From: Chromobotia macracanthus
Taxonomy: Eukaryota; Chordata; Actinopteri; Cypriniformes; Botiidae
DNA: 64,000 bases
Direction: 5' to 3'
NCBI GenBank assembly: GCA_036877525.1
Contig: JAZGTH010000002.1
Location: 15,221,501 to 15,285,500 of the forward strand
Shown here: piece by piece, positions 51,101-63,482 of the stretch
Layout of the letters: each line of letters starts with the position of its first letter
Numbering within the stretch: the first letter of the stretch is position 1
The notes under the pieces: model-generated
Databases searched by the model: none
Seen by the model: the letters and a program-made list of their open reading frames with translations, nothing else
What the model was told of the DNA's origin: nothing
Translations under genes and position numbers: made by a program

Positions 51101-54100
51101 AGACACACAAGTTACAGCATGTGCTAAGAGAAATTTATCACATGCCACAAAAAAACCCATAACAAGCCACATGTGCAGACAGCCAAGAGTGTCAACTGTA
51201 CATTCTTTTACAGATACAACGCATACAACTGCTGCTTATCAGGCTGGTGACCTTTAACTCTGATGACTACCTGACTCTGCCACGTCAGCGATAGCCACGC
51301 CCTGCTCCTGTGCCATGAAGCCCAGCACAGAGAAGATGGCAAAACCCGACACAAAACTGGTGCCGCTGTTCAGACACCCCAGCAGCATACAGTCCCTGAA
51401 CACATAAAAACAGCCCAGCAAGCAAAGGTCAGCACCAGCCAATCACAATCAACTACAAGCATTTATACACAGATACAGTAAACTACAGATGTTATAAATA
51501 ACATTCACACAAACCTGTAGCAGTTATACTTGTACTTGTTGTAACTTCCTAGTGATGTCATAGCACCAAGACAAATGGCATAAGAGAAAAAGATCTGAGT
51601 GCCCGCATCAATCCACACCTACACCATACCAGAGAGAGAGAGAGAGAGGGAGAGAGGGAGAGAAAGAGAGAGAGAATGCCAGTGCATGTCAGATGATAGT
51701 CTCTAGTTATTACATTTTTATCACATTTAAAATGCATCTTGTCTAAAAATGACACCAACAGTTTTCTTTCTCTCTCTCTCTCTCTCTCTGTCGGTACCTC
51801 AGGGTCCTTTAGGCGGGTCAGGTTGGGGTACAGGTAGAACTTGATGCCCTCAGCAGCACCAGGCAGAGTCACACCTCGAACCAGCAGCACAATCAACATG
51901 AGGAAGGGAAATGTAGCTGTGAAATACACCACCTGCAGAGAGAAGAGGACTTTTATTATGAAAATACAATTATCTACATAAAGCAGTTCAAATCCACATT
52001 TTCAACTCATTAAGACTTCAACTCAGTTATTATTAAACCTTATTTATGAAACATGAGCAGAATTTCTGTGTGAATTATTCTTCAAACCATTATGTTTTTA
52101 CTGTGCATCACCAAAATGCATCTCATTGGCTATTTTTAACTTCATTTATGAGAATTCCATAAAGCTTTCCATAAAGCCTCCTCTATGAGGGCTGTGACTT
52201 TAACAGGATTTGATAATATTTAAATAACAAAATCTCATTCATTTAAGTGCCTGACACTTTGCTTTATGTATGTTATCATTAGGGATTGATCAGTTAACAT
52301 AACATTTAGGTACACCAACAAAACAGCAATCAAATAAATCCGTGTGATTTATAGACTACTGACATTAAAACATCAACGTCAGCTTCTGTGATTGAATACA
52401 TCGCAAGAGAACACAGGCTTTATGGAAGCCTCTGAAACCATCTTCTGCAAAACGTTTGCTGATGCATGTGAAAACGTTACCAGAAGACATTTCTCATCCT
52501 CTCTCTTACCTTGCCGGTGGATTTGACTCCTTTCCATATGCAAAAGAAGCAGATGATCCAGACAGCCAGCAGACACAGGGCCAGCTCCCACTTCAGCCCT
52601 CCGACCTCATCAATGCCTGAGGAAATGCTCAGGACGTTCCTCCTACAGAAGACAGTGATGAGTACAATATCGGCTCTGCACAGACCCTCAGCTCAACGCA
52701 CCCACAAGCTTCATACTCACTCCCAGAATTCTGTGACCGGTGAGGTGAAGTTGGTGGCATTGGCAGAGAGCCAGAGTGTTTTGTTCTTGCGGACGGTGTC
52801 CTCCACACAGTTCCTTGTGTTCCAGCTGTGTCTGCAGCTTGCCCAGGGCAGCTCGTGCTGGAAACCCTGCAGCAGGTAGTACAGCCCCCACGCCAGGATC
52901 ACGATGTAGTAGATGTTCAACAGAGACACGATCACCACTGAGGCGTAGCCAATACCTGTCACACACATTGTCAAACCAAAACATGTTCTGACTTCAAATA
53001 AAGCCTTTTGTATATAAACTTTTATGTTGCTTTTTTAACTAAATGTAAAGGAGTAACTTTAATGTGACCACCAGCTGAATAAGTTATCACACAGGTACTT
53101 GTTATCTAAGCAATCTGTAGTTCTGTCACAGCATTAACGGTCTCTGTGGAACAGCCAGTGGTGATAAAGACACTTAACACAATTCTTAAACTTCAAGAAG
53201 AGTTAGAGTTTTCTCTGTTGAGTTAAGTTGACAATCACATTGAACACCAGAGCAACTTCAGAGCAACAGTTTTAAAACCCCTCAGAGAGCTTCACAACCA
53301 CAGGGTTTCTGTAGTTTCTGTTAGCAACACCAAGATCACAGGTTTGATTCCCAGGTACCAGACAAACTGATAAAACTTTGACTTCAGTACAGGCTGGTTT
53401 GTATATAGGTGCCTGAAAAATGAGTACATGTAAACTTAATGTAAATGATGACATGCTGTACGCCCCTGACATCAGTGAGCTCTGCACAGGTAAATGTAAG
53501 CACCTTTCATGTTTTTTTTTGCAATACCATTTGACAGTTTGTGAGACTTCATGAAAGCAGCAGACTCATGGTGTTCTCTCTGCTGTATTTTAATGAGACA
53601 AACACAACAGAAGCCTCACCTGTTGAAGCCTCTTCATCTGCTGTCTTATTTTTAGTGTTATTTTTTTAAGGCTGAGGGCAGTTAAAAGGCTGGACGCCAG
53701 CTTTATGCTGTAATTATTACAATGTGCCACAACATCACACTGTTGTGCCAGAAGCAGGCTGAGACGGCTGACAGCTGAATGCAAAACGTGTGTGTGTGTG
53801 TGTGTGTCTGTCATTAAGTCTAGGAATAAAATCACTGGATCAAAGGGGACAACGGCCCACTGTGCTATACATGCTGTCCATGACAACAGTGTGCGAGTAC
53901 AGCGGTCAGACACCAGTAAAGAATTAATATTAAAATAATGCTCAGTGATCAGCTCCTGTTCTCCTGTTTTATTGCAGACACATCTCACAGCTGTTGCCAT
54001 GGCAATCAGAGTACATTTGAACAGAGAGAGCTGGAGTTCAGGTGTTAGTCAGAGAGTGAATAACAAATGATGAGAAATTAAACACACGTACGGCGTGTGT

Positions 54101-55338
54101 GATGTACACGTGTGTATGAAGGACCCGTGTTCTGCTCACAGAAAGAACAAGCAGCCCGGCTCGGATCAGAACACAGAGACACAACTGAAGAGAACACGGC
54201 GTCTTCTAGTGTTGCCTGGCAACCACAGCTGATGCTGAAAACAGGTCACGCTGAAGATGTGTGTAACGAGGCGCATCATCGGCCAATCAGACTTAGCGCT
54301 TGTCTGCTGTATTTGTCATTTACATGTAACTTGCAAAAAATGTGTTTTGGAGAAAGATGGAGAAAGATGCTTTGTGGCTGCATAACTGTGTAGTTATGGG
54401 ATCTACCAGCAGGGTAACCAATCTGGACTATACTAACTAGCTTTACACCAGAGACAGAGCAAGACAGGTCACTCATTAAGAAATAAGTAAATTATTTAGC
54501 ATGAAGCACACTTTATAAAAAGCACAACTTATTTTTGTCAGATGTAATTATTGTTTTGAAAAATATTACTGAACATAGTTTTTGCAAACCGTTTTGTTGA
54601 TTTTTGTCTTTCTCCAGTTAAGACTGGAGTTACTGCTATGCCTATTGGCAAATAGAGCATTACCAAATGGACTGACTCAAAACTCAAAGTGCATCACAGC
54701 AACAACAGTCAACGGTCGATACTGCCATGAGAGCCGCAGGGGTGAATAAAATATGATCACAGAAAAACAGACAAAAATGTATGCAGGTTAAAAGGATCTT
54801 CAGACAGACACATCATTAAACATAAGGCCAATCTGTATGTTTCTTTCTTTCTCACTCTTGATTTATCCATTTGTCTCACCAGTGAAAATGGGACACAGTT
54901 TCTCCCAGCAGGTGATTCCCCCCTCAGAGGTGAACTGACCGAGCGCCACCTCCAGAAAGAACACGGGCAGACCTCCACCAAACAGAAATATGAAGTAGGG
55001 GATGAGAAATGCCCCTGGAGAGACCAACACTGAGTGAGTCAAGTGTATAGTGACTGACTTCACAGAAACTAAATGACAGTCACAGAGAGTGACACAAACA
55101 CACACTGACCTCCGCCGTTCTTGTAGCAGAGGTACGGGAAACGCCACACGTTCCCTAACCCTACGAAACCTCCAGCCACAGACAGCACGAAGTCCAGTTT
55201 ACTGGCCCACTTCTCTCTCTGTGGTGGTTTTCCTTCTGCCTCATCTTCCGGACGCGTGCCAGGACTCTTACCTGGAGACGGCTTCAGAGTGTCCTTGTGG
55301 AAATCTTTAAGACACTGTAACTTCTCCTTCTGAGCCAT
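48196..55338 (-). CDS. slc6a6: sodium- and chloride-dependent taurine transporter
   Basis: Twelve-helix SLC6 symporter importing taurine with sodium and chloride at the plasma membrane. Coding exons in transcript order: 55110-55338, 54880-55014, 52721-52955, 52510-52642, 51798-51932, 51515-51618, 51271-51395, 50983-51095, 50035-50172, 49858-49960, 48829-48929, 48581-48751, 48196-48351. All phases agree and give 625 aa (human 620). The N-terminus KEKLQCLKDFHKDTLKPSPG and the TM1 sodium-site segment GFVGLGNVWRFPYLCYKNGG are diagnostic of the taurine type. The large extracellular loop 2 carries NKT and NAT/NFT sequons. [34 protein letters not shown] and the C-terminal HTIVETTM also fit. One oddity is lysine in MVTK-GGMYVFQ, where relatives have glutamate; it falls at an exon junction. 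The creatine transporter SLC6A8 is excluded by the N-terminus. Confidence 0.97.
48990..49320. repeat. degenerate AACATT-type repeat in slc6a6 intron
   Basis: The motif (A)ACATT/AATGTT recurs every 20 to 40 bp with words such as AGAACATTAAGAATAACATT. This resembles a diverged tandem or folded element. It lies in the intron between 48929 and 49858. Confidence 0.4.
50296..50345 (+). mobile_element. SINE 3'-tail relic
   Basis: GGCATCTGCCAAATGCATAA then ATATAAATG matches the fish SINE tail GCGTCTGCCAAATGCATAAATGTAAATG. It lies in an slc6a6 intron. Confidence 0.55.
51630..51792. repeat. (GA)n and (CT)n microsatellites around slc6a6 exon 5 end
   Basis: A purine tract (AGAG)n at 51630-51676 and a (CT)n tract at 51767-51790 lie 6 bp from the donor of the exon ending at 51798. 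On the minus strand the second tract reads (AG)n immediately inside the intron. Confidence 0.8.
53295..53525 (+). mobile_element. tRNA-derived SINE relic
   Basis: The head GTTAGCAACACCAAGATCAC then AGGTTTGATTCCCAGG contains a pol III B-box-like GGTTTGATTCC and matches the known fish SINE head (GTTAGCAACGCAAGGTC, GGGTTCGATTCCCAGGG). The tail is too diverged to define. It lies in slc6a6 intron 2. Confidence 0.5.
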
Positions 55339-55904
55339 ACTGAGAATAAAACAGGAAAAGGTTTGTGTCATTGACACAAGACACATATCTTGTATCTGAA
55401 GCAGCGTCTGTCACACAGCAAATACAGAAAATGTTTAAATGTTCTTTTCAATGATAAAAAGATTTCATTATTGACCTGATGTTCATCAGAGTAAGACTGA
55501 AGCTCTTGAAACATGATTCAGGCCAGGAAGCTGAGAAGCTGCTGTCTGATATGCTGACTGAGACCATGACTGATGACTGACAAACCAGCTCACTCCATTA
55601 CAAGAGTCCCAGTGGCCAGAGTTCTTGTGTGTTTTAATGCCTTTATTTGTAACAGTGAGAGGTCATCATTAATCATTTTCTACTGAATTTCTACTGAAGT
55701 TGTTTTATTGCAGTCCTGTGATAAGGTCTGGACACATCAAGCTTTTACAAAATAACTCCTGTCCCTGAAAACACATCACACCAGCCGTAGCCTCCTGCCA
55801 GCTTAACATTAGATTCCAATGAGCCATTAAATCGCAAAAATGTCCATTTATTACGTCATGCAGTTTGTTCTGATTCATGGTTAAGTAAAACATAATTCGA
55901 TAAC

Positions 55905-56095
55905 TTGAAGGTTACTGGTTTGTCTGGTTGAGATCCTCAGACTGGTCACCTGCCCTTTCTGTAGGTGTATCTCAACCACCATCATTCAACCCCAATGTAG
56001 CTCCCCTGCAACTGAGCAAGATCCCAACAGCCTTCATATAGATAAATACTGATAACTCACTATAAACAAAAGCCTGGAAATTCATGTTTAATCAA
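55905..56095 (+). mobile_element. probable second tRNA-derived SINE relic
   Basis: AACTTGAAGGTTACTGGTTT and, further on, CCCCAATGTAGCTCCCCTGC AACTGAGCAAG resemble a tRNA-like SINE with a B-box followed by a C-rich body. It is strongly diverged and lies upstream of the slc6a6 coding start. Confidence 0.35.
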
Positions 56096-56489
56096 CCAAT
56101 GTCGTAAGCAAAGAAGGTCATATCTAATGTTCACTCATGTTATTTATACTCTGATTTATCTTTAAATCAGAGGAAGGGTAGAAAACTTTGCCAGCTTTGT
56201 ATTCCTCTACAATACAAAACAAAGGATTCGCTTTCACAAAGTATGTTTGTACGTTACCTACATTAAAACCATGTTGTGAATATTATGAATTGTAATGGTC
56301 ACTGTCGCTGCACAGTGTTTGTTGTCTTGTGTTTTCAGTGAACAAAGAGTTTGTTAAACAGTGAGAAAACACTGTGCGTCTGTTTGTACAAGGTCATCTA
56401 CTGACGTGCACTGCAACTAAATCTGCCTGTAAAATTAAATGACAAATTAAACCCGATTACACAGAAACCCCACGAGCGTCACCAGCTGC

Positions 56490-56790
56490 CCCATGCCCCG
56501 TGCTGCCCTCATGCCCCGTGCTGCCCTCATGCCCCGTGCTGCCCTCACGCCCCGTGTTGCCCCGTGCTGCCCTCATGCCCCGTGCTGCCCTCACGCCCCG
56601 TTTTGCCCTGTGCTGCCCTCACGCCCCGTGCTGCCCTCACGCCCCGTGTTGCCCCGTGCTGCCCTCACGCCCCGTGCTGCCCTCACACCCCGTGCTGCCC
56701 TCATGCCCCGTGCTGCCCTCACGCCCCGTGCTGCCCTCACGCCCCGTGCTGCCCCGTGTTGCCCTCATGCCCCGTGCTGCCCTCATGCAC
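56490..56790. repeat. GC-rich 18-bp minisatellite
   Basis: About 15 copies of GCCCCGTGCTGCCCTCAC/T, interrupted several times by a shorter GTGTTGCCCC variant. It opens long frames in all three forward phases (Pro/Cys/Ala-rich), which are artefacts. It lies between the slc6a6 start codon and its likely promoter. Confidence 0.92.
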
Positions 56791-57261
56791 GTCCATCAGA
56801 CAGGCATCAGTCGCTGTAGTGCGCTACACAGCCCTGGTCGTGTCCCAGTCCCCTACATAGTGTCTGTCTTCACACCTGCAGGTGTTACACTGTAAAGCAC
56901 AGACTGACACACAGACAGTGCAGAACAAACTGTCATGAACCTACATAGTGTTCACTTGTTAGTGATGATAATGACGCCCCATGTTAACATACTGCTGACC
57001 GATTACAGCACAAGCAAACAGACCGATTGCATTTCATATGTAATGACGAGCACTTAAAAGACAATGAAAACAACATATGTGCACACTTCAAATGTCAGAC
57101 AGCCTTGACATTGACGGGAAAACTCCTCAGTAAAAGATCGTGATTCTAACGAAAGAACTGATGAATGTTATTTATAAACGTAAAGGTGCTTTAGTTGAAA
57201 AGAGGAGACTTTCTGCAGAGAAATGAAGACTGGATGAAGACGCAGCCCGCCCGTCACTCAC

Positions 57262-57789
57262 CCGCGGCGCAGTCACCCTTCAGCCCGCCTGCTGGTCTCG
57301 TCTGGTCGTGATGAGGGTCGGAGGAGATGAAATGCTCCTGCAGCCTCCCGCTTCTGTCTTATATGAGGCAGCCGGTGGAAAAACCACCAAAAAACAGCAG
57401 AAAAACCACCAAAAAAACAGCAGAAAAACCGCCAGACCCTCCATACAACACCACCGAGTTTCTTAAAGCGACAAGCACACGCTCGCGTCGCGTCGCGCTG
57501 CGTCGCGTCGCGTCCAATCACGTGACTCGCTATCAATTGATTTCTATCACACAAAAGGTGATCTTCCTCTGAGAGGAATAACCAATTCTCAACTGAGTCT
57601 CATTCAGAGCTCAGGACGTCTCACTGGAGGCACTCGTATAATGACAACCATCATCTTTAAAAGCTATTACATATAAAGACCAGCGCGGGACAGACGAGTG
57701 TTTTTATTTAAAGGACTTTATAAACACTCGTTTATTGAGCAGAACATCGGTGATGTCTAGCGGTGAGAAAAGTAACACGCATCACGTGA
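57262..57789 (-). promoter_or_regulatory. putative slc6a6 promoter and noncoding first exon
   Basis: On the minus strand a TATA-like CATATAAG (57358-57365) lies about 95 bp upstream of a strong donor CGCGG|GTGAGT (exon end 57262). This suggests a short untranslated first exon at about 57262-57335. Upstream lie a 24-bp tandem repeat (57377-57436), a CG-rich CGTCG array (57484-57514), a CCAAT box (57514-57518) and two TCACGTGA E-boxes (57518-57525 and 57782-57789). Assignment to slc6a6 rests on orientation and distance. Confidence 0.5.
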
Positions 57790-60700
57790 CAGCGATACCT
57801 CAATCATGACACCACATCTGCTGAATTAAAACTACACAGCGAGCCGCTAAAACGACAATTAGTATTTACACACACCCGGTCGGTCTAAAGCAACACACTG
57901 TTGCCCGTTTAATAACTTTCTCCTGAAGTTAACAGCGATTCTAGCTTGTTTTTGCGATTCTCATTCTCGATTTCGAGTTGCGCATGCGCGCTGTGAATCA
58001 GGGCTGCGTCACGGCCCTGCCTGAAAAGCGCAGAGATGTGAAGACATGTTGTGCTCAATTCTCCACATGAAGTGCTGCTGAGGGCACATGAGGAGGCCAG
58101 TGGTGGTATAAAGGCATAATCTACCCACTCTGAACTTTGGGATCTACTTAGAGAAGGAGGACAAGAAAAGAAAAGAAAAGAAAAGAGAGAGGGGTGGGGG
58201 CACAGGGCCACAGTCTGATTGTATGGTAACAGTGCTGCACTGAAGCACCCCACCAAACCCGTCTGCCAATCACAGCAAAGCTGAAGGATTTTCATCCTCA
58301 TGGTTTTTCCATCAGGAGAGTGCCAGATTAATAACCAGGCATTCACATCTTATCTGCTTTAATAAAATCTTACATAAATGAGTTTTTGATGGATGTCGGC
58401 ATGATTACCATCCAAGGTCATATTGTGGTAGAGCTCTCTTATTTAAACACTGAAGAAACAAAAATTAAGCTGACGTTTTTTAAGTTTCATATCTTTCTGC
58501 TATATAGACACAGCTACACTGCTACTGTCAGTGTGTATAATGAGTTTGATCATTCATATTCAGGTTATGTTCTGACAGCCGTGTGTGTGCAGACAGATGG
58601 TTAGTCCATGTGTCCACACTGCTGCTCACCAGTTAAAGGGTGAGAGCTGTTACCTCCTGCTGGTTCTGTTCTATTATTTGACCCGCATTCATGGACACAA
58701 ATGTACATCGCACATACATGTTGTGATGTCGCAAAATATTTAGTCTGTCAGCAAGCAAATGTTCCATGTTTTCAGATAACTGTCATGGAAAACATCAGCT
58801 GATCATCAGACATGTTATACTGCATGAATTTGGTGTCAGATGATACCTGAGTGTTCAGAATACATTGTTCATGTTTCGTTACATTTACAGCTTACACTGT
58901 CTTTGCCAGATCTTTACCGTACAATAAACATTTTCTATTTTTGACTGTACACAGAACAGGTTTTGTAGTGTTTTTACTTTACAATTTTCCATACATTTTC
59001 AGTGCATTAACAATCTTATTTTGATACAGTTGTTCAATTTCTTAAATGTCAAATCAGAAAGTCTCCACTAAACATCCATTTTGTAAGGCAAAAAATCAAT
59101 AAGTTTATGTCGGGAAGTATTCCAATAGTCTCAGCACAATTATTTCAATCTTATTTAAGCGTCTGTATATTGTGTTGCCAGGTTTCCTCACTGGTCTCTG
59201 GAGTCAGTGGTCACCCAGGAGGAGATTAAAGAGTGAAGGTAATGGAACAGGTTGTTTTTAATCCTTGCCAAAATAAAAGCTGTAAATCAGCTGAGCTGTG
59301 CTGGGTCAAGCTATCACATGTGTTGTTGTTGGATTTGATTCAGTAGATTGTTTTAGCTTTAATTTTACTGAATTTGTAGAGCAGGTGGGTTCTGTGTCAT
59401 GTGTTACCAATGGTAAGCTTCTTTAACTCTTGTACACTGTGCGTGTGTATTCCACAGCATCATTTGGGCTCTTAGGGAATACTGAAAGATTATATTTTCA
59501 CACACAAACAGTAAACACACAGAGACACACGCTGGATATAAACTGTAGGAGCAGGACAACCAGCATAAAACACAGATTTCCCCCAATCCAGTGATCACAG
59601 CACTACAGGAAATGCATTCTTGTAAATGTTCTGAATGCTCTGTTCACTTCCTCTACAGATATGTTAGCAGTACAGTTTGACAGCTGATTTTCTGATATTA
59701 TGTTCATAATAACGTTAATGTGATCATTTTGTCACATGATAAAGGAAAAAGAACCTGCAAACATTGATGAATTCAGGTCTTTATAGGGTAAATCTCAAAC
59801 CTAAGACACAGACACACAGAAACAATTGCCATGGCAACTGCAAAATATCAGTCCAGTTATTGTCCAATTCAACAAAACTTATTATTAGTCATCACTGTCT
59901 TAAAAAAACTAAACAGACAGACAGATTCTCTAAGGTGATCTCATTAATTGGTTAGGGGTTTACTCTGTTAACATTGTTTTTACATTAAACTGACCAGTTC
60001 AACTGATTAATAATGATTTACAATGATTGGATGAACTCTGCTTAATAATTATGTTCTTAAAGAAGTCCATTGACCAAAGCAGTTAGAACAGATTACCAAT
60101 GAAATGTCAGTAAACTAATCATCAGCTCTTTCCTAAAGACCCTCTCACACACCAGACAGGACATAATGTAGATATAAAATCTGCGTCTGATGACGCATGA
60201 ATAAGTCATAGTGCATTTTACAAACATTCTCTCTCTTTAAATCTGTTTAAAAATCTGTGCTCTGCTGATGATATATTCCTCTTGTAGATGACATCATCTG
60301 ATGCTGTAACTCAGAGATTTGAGGTGGGTGTTGTAGTGGTTCTGATGTTGAGAGGTGGGTGTACTGGAGACTGGTTAAACTGCATGCCCAACTATCATCT
60401 AGTTAGCAGCCTCACATCTTTACAGCCCGTCTCTGGTTAGTTACAGCCTGTGTCTGTAGTCATGATTCAGCCCACAGCTCTGGTGTTAAATGAAAATGAA
60501 ATACTGCTCTGACATGCCTATATCCCCCTCTCTCAGCTAGTTGTCATGGAAATTCTCACTCTTGTTGCCTGGAGAAGCAGGAAACCCAGACTGAACCCTC
60601 TTTCTCCTGACAAGTTAACGTCCAGCAAATGTGTGTTCAACGCTGTAAAATCTTTTTTTCTACAGAGGTGTAGAAACCATTCAAACTGAGGCAGGGGCTT

Positions 60701-61873
60701 ATTTCTGGTTTTTAATAAATAATAATCTGGGTTGTCCTTCACCGTGTGAGATACATCAGCTCTTTGGAATCTTGTATTAAGACAGAGCGCCCCCTTCAGG
60801 CCAAAATGAAAAGCATGTTAAAGACCTTTTGAGTTTGCATAAACCAAGACTAGTTTAAATGCATGTCACCCAATACCAAGACATTCTGAAAGTCAGTTAA
60901 CTTTTTACTCAAATTATGCTAAAGAAAATATTATTAAACTGAATCATTTTAACTAGTTGCCTCAAAATTACAAAGGCAAATCAAAAACACAGACCACAAA
61001 TATTACATTCATACATTTTGAATAGAATTTTGTTCATCTATGTACATCACATTATTGTACAGTGTCCAACATTAACTCATAAGAAAGGAAATGCAATATT
61101 ATTTAATGACTTTTGTAAATGTCCTTACACATTAAGCGTCATTTGTGTCAGCACACAGTTGAGTATCATAAACCTGCACTTACATAGAGGCTGCTTAAGA
61201 AAACTGCAGAACATCATAAACTGATTTAAACAAATCATGCAGATGTGTCGTTTTAAGACCAGCGTAAAACCCTAACCCTTACTCTAAGTAAAAGACAATT
61301 AAATAAAAGTACTGAAAGAAGAAGAAAAGCACAAGCTAAATGTTTTGGTAGAGGAAGAAAGCAAGATTCTGGACAGTGAGGTTTAGCAGCAGTTTAGGGA
61401 AAATTCTGACCGTACTGTTGAAGACTGCATGCACACCGGCAGAAGACTGAACCTGTGGATGCAGTACTGGAGAAACATGTACATCAGTGCTGCAAGATGC
61501 ATTTGTGACCACATGTATGTGAGCATAAGAAATCTGTTTTAATAAACACTCATCTATCACACGTAAGAAGAATGCAGGTCAAATTCTTTTGGTAAAGAAA
61601 CTCCATCAAAAATCTAACAGTCCAATCATGACAAAACATGACAGTGCAACATTATTCAGTTCAGAAATGTGAAACCAAAATCATTAAGCTTTCTCAAATT
61701 CCTTGAGACCTTGTATAATATATTCCTGTTCAAATGCATTAAATAAATCCAGCTGTCTACAGGAAATCATCTCATCCTGTTGAAATACTGAAGCAGTTAT
61801 TGTAAGTGCTGGACATCTGCAACACTTCACAACAAAATCTTTTTAAAGCTGCTTCTGGTTCTCACTTTCTCTC
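57790..61873. other. intergenic, no gene seen
   Basis: AT-rich DNA with an (AAAAG)n microsatellite near 58160-58185. The short open frames lack splice context and similarity. No RNA gene was recognised. Confidence 0.4.
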
Positions 61874-62554
61874 TCAGCACTCAAGACCGATGCTGGCCAG
61901 CAGGAGCTCGAGGGCACTGAGTTTCTGGTTGGCCTCTTTGATGGCACTGTATGTCTGAACGTTACTTGTGATGTGGAAACGGATCTCGTCCACCAGAGGG
62001 ATGGAATCTATTTCACATTCCCAGCATCCTCTCTGATCATATCCGCAAACTCTCCACGAGCTGAAACACAAAGACATGAACCTCTTAACATCTGATTCCT
62101 TTCTAAAATAACCCCAACACAGTTATTATGTATCACATGCTGAGTATTCAAGTTTTAATATGGATTTTAAAGCGACATTAAAGGTCAATTTTGATCCCAT
62201 GTTGAATATAGAAGAATACATGTTCATCAAAATCAGCATGCAAATGAAAACAGACATCTGCTGTACTGTACATACTGTACTTACCTGCTCAATGATTTTA
62301 GCCATGTATTCTGTGCACTGGTCTTCCAGACGTGAGAGCCGGAAAAGTTTTGCCGTCTTCCAAATGTGTAGGAACAGATCTCACCGTTGACCAGCAGACA
62401 TGCATAATACCTGAGTCAACACAGATATAACAAACATCAGACCCATCATGAACACAAATGCACATGAAAGACAACAGAAGCGTGAACCCGTACAGAGGTG
62501 TGCTGTCCCACTGATCTCTGACGTTCAGTTCCACATCTCTCCTCAACCAGGAAC
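61874..62554 (-). pseudogene. abtb1: decayed, internally deleted abtb1 copy
   Basis: ABTB1 is an ankyrin-BTB/POZ adaptor. Three exon-like blocks in transcript order are 62494-62554 (FLVE, then RDVELNVRDQWDSTPL), 62285-62410 (YYACL and, in another frame, KTAKLFRLSRLEDQCTEYMA) and 61874-62060 (FADMIREDAG, DSIPLVDEIRFHITSNVQTY, ending LLLASIGLEC). The ankyrin N-terminus is joined within one block to the region after BTB2, so both BTB domains (about 300 residues) are gone. Frameshifts separate FLVE from RDVEL, YYACL from KTAKLF, LVES from FADMIR, and GNVK from DSIPL. Splice sites survive, so this is a gene copy that lost its middle, not a retrocopy. Confidence 0.85.
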
Positions 62555-62844
62555 CTGGAAAAGGTGGAAAAACAGATTTAGACAAAGACTCATTCACCAG
62601 AACATGCTTAAAATCATTAAAAAACAAACAAACTGAGAAATGTAATGGAATACTGTTAAATAATACACACTACACTGAAATGCTGAAGACATCTGCAGTT
62701 TGTGGGGTAATATATTGTGTTACACTGTATGGCATACACAGTATCTAAACACAATACTGCTCATGCACATTTATTTAACATGAACATCCAGCATCTACAA
62801 ACTACACCAGCCTGCAGATGTGCTAACACATTTAAACATCATTA

Positions 62845-63060
62845 GTGATGAAACTTCAGGCTGCTCGCCTCACTCGGGCAATGTCGCCCTCCCTGCAGCT
62901 GGGGAGTCAATTTATCAATTCTTCTGATTATATGACTCCATTGTTGTGTTGTAATTTTTTGGGTTGTATATAATTCTCTTGTAAAAGTTGTATGAAGCAT
63001 TTCACGCATGCCTCTGTACGACTGTGTATGTGGCCAATAAGACTTGATAAGATAATTCAT
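62845..63060 (+). mobile_element. truncated LINE 3' end
   Basis: The block ends TGTGTATGTGGCCAATAAGACTTGATAAGATAA. This resembles the 3' end of fish non-LTR retrotransposons (typically TGTATGTGACAAATAAACTTGATTGATT with short terminal repeats). No reverse transcriptase remains. The C-terminal-like open frame on the minus strand is not supported. Confidence 0.45.
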
Positions 63061-63390
63061 TATACAGGTTGGACTTGATTTTTCTATATTTTAAATAAAA
63101 AATGTTGTTAAGAGTATGTTTCTGGTTGTAGAGGTGTAACACAAAATGGCACCAAAACTACATGGAGTCATATTTGAAAAACAACTCGAAGACACGTTGC
63201 TGAAACAATCTTATCATTTGGGCAATCACAAAAAGGAAAATACTCTCAGGTTACGTCTCCTGCCATATCAGATGTTGGGGCTGAAATCTGTTCACAGTGT
63301 GAAGCAACTCAGTTTTTTAAAGTGAATGCTGGTATATTCACATTCAAAGACACTCCCGCCTGTCTGCATCTATGTCACCTGCATTGAAAA

Positions 63391-63482
63391 GATAAAAGAC
63401 ATCACAAACAGATCTGAAACGACTGCCACTCCACATCTCTCTAACAGCTCTCTCTACTACAGCTCTCTCTCTCTCTCTGGTC
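63391..63482 (+). promoter_or_regulatory. putative keratin core promoter and 5' UTR
   Basis: GATAAAAG (63391-63398) is a TATA-like box 85 bp before the start codon and fits a transcription start near 63420. A (CT)n tract (63459-63479) directly precedes the ATG, a common teleost keratin 5' UTR feature. Confidence 0.5.

Noticed and set aside
53590..54000. 136-codon minus-strand ORF in slc6a6 intron 2
   Set aside because: Includes a (TH)n stretch from a (GT)n microsatellite and lies between well-defined exons.
48196..55338. Creatine transporter slc6a8, suggested by human X linkage with irak1 and hcfc1
   Set aside because: The N-terminus KEKLQCLKDFHKDTLKPSPG and the HTIVETTM C-terminus are specific to the taurine transporter.
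56493..56895. Three overlapping Pro/Cys/Ala-rich ORFs
   Set aside because: Artefact of an 18-bp GC-rich minisatellite whose unit length keeps all frames open.
57909..58346. 145-codon minus-strand ORF upstream of slc6a6
   Set aside because: Contains the (AAAAG)n microsatellite and Ser/Leu-rich low complexity; no family signal.
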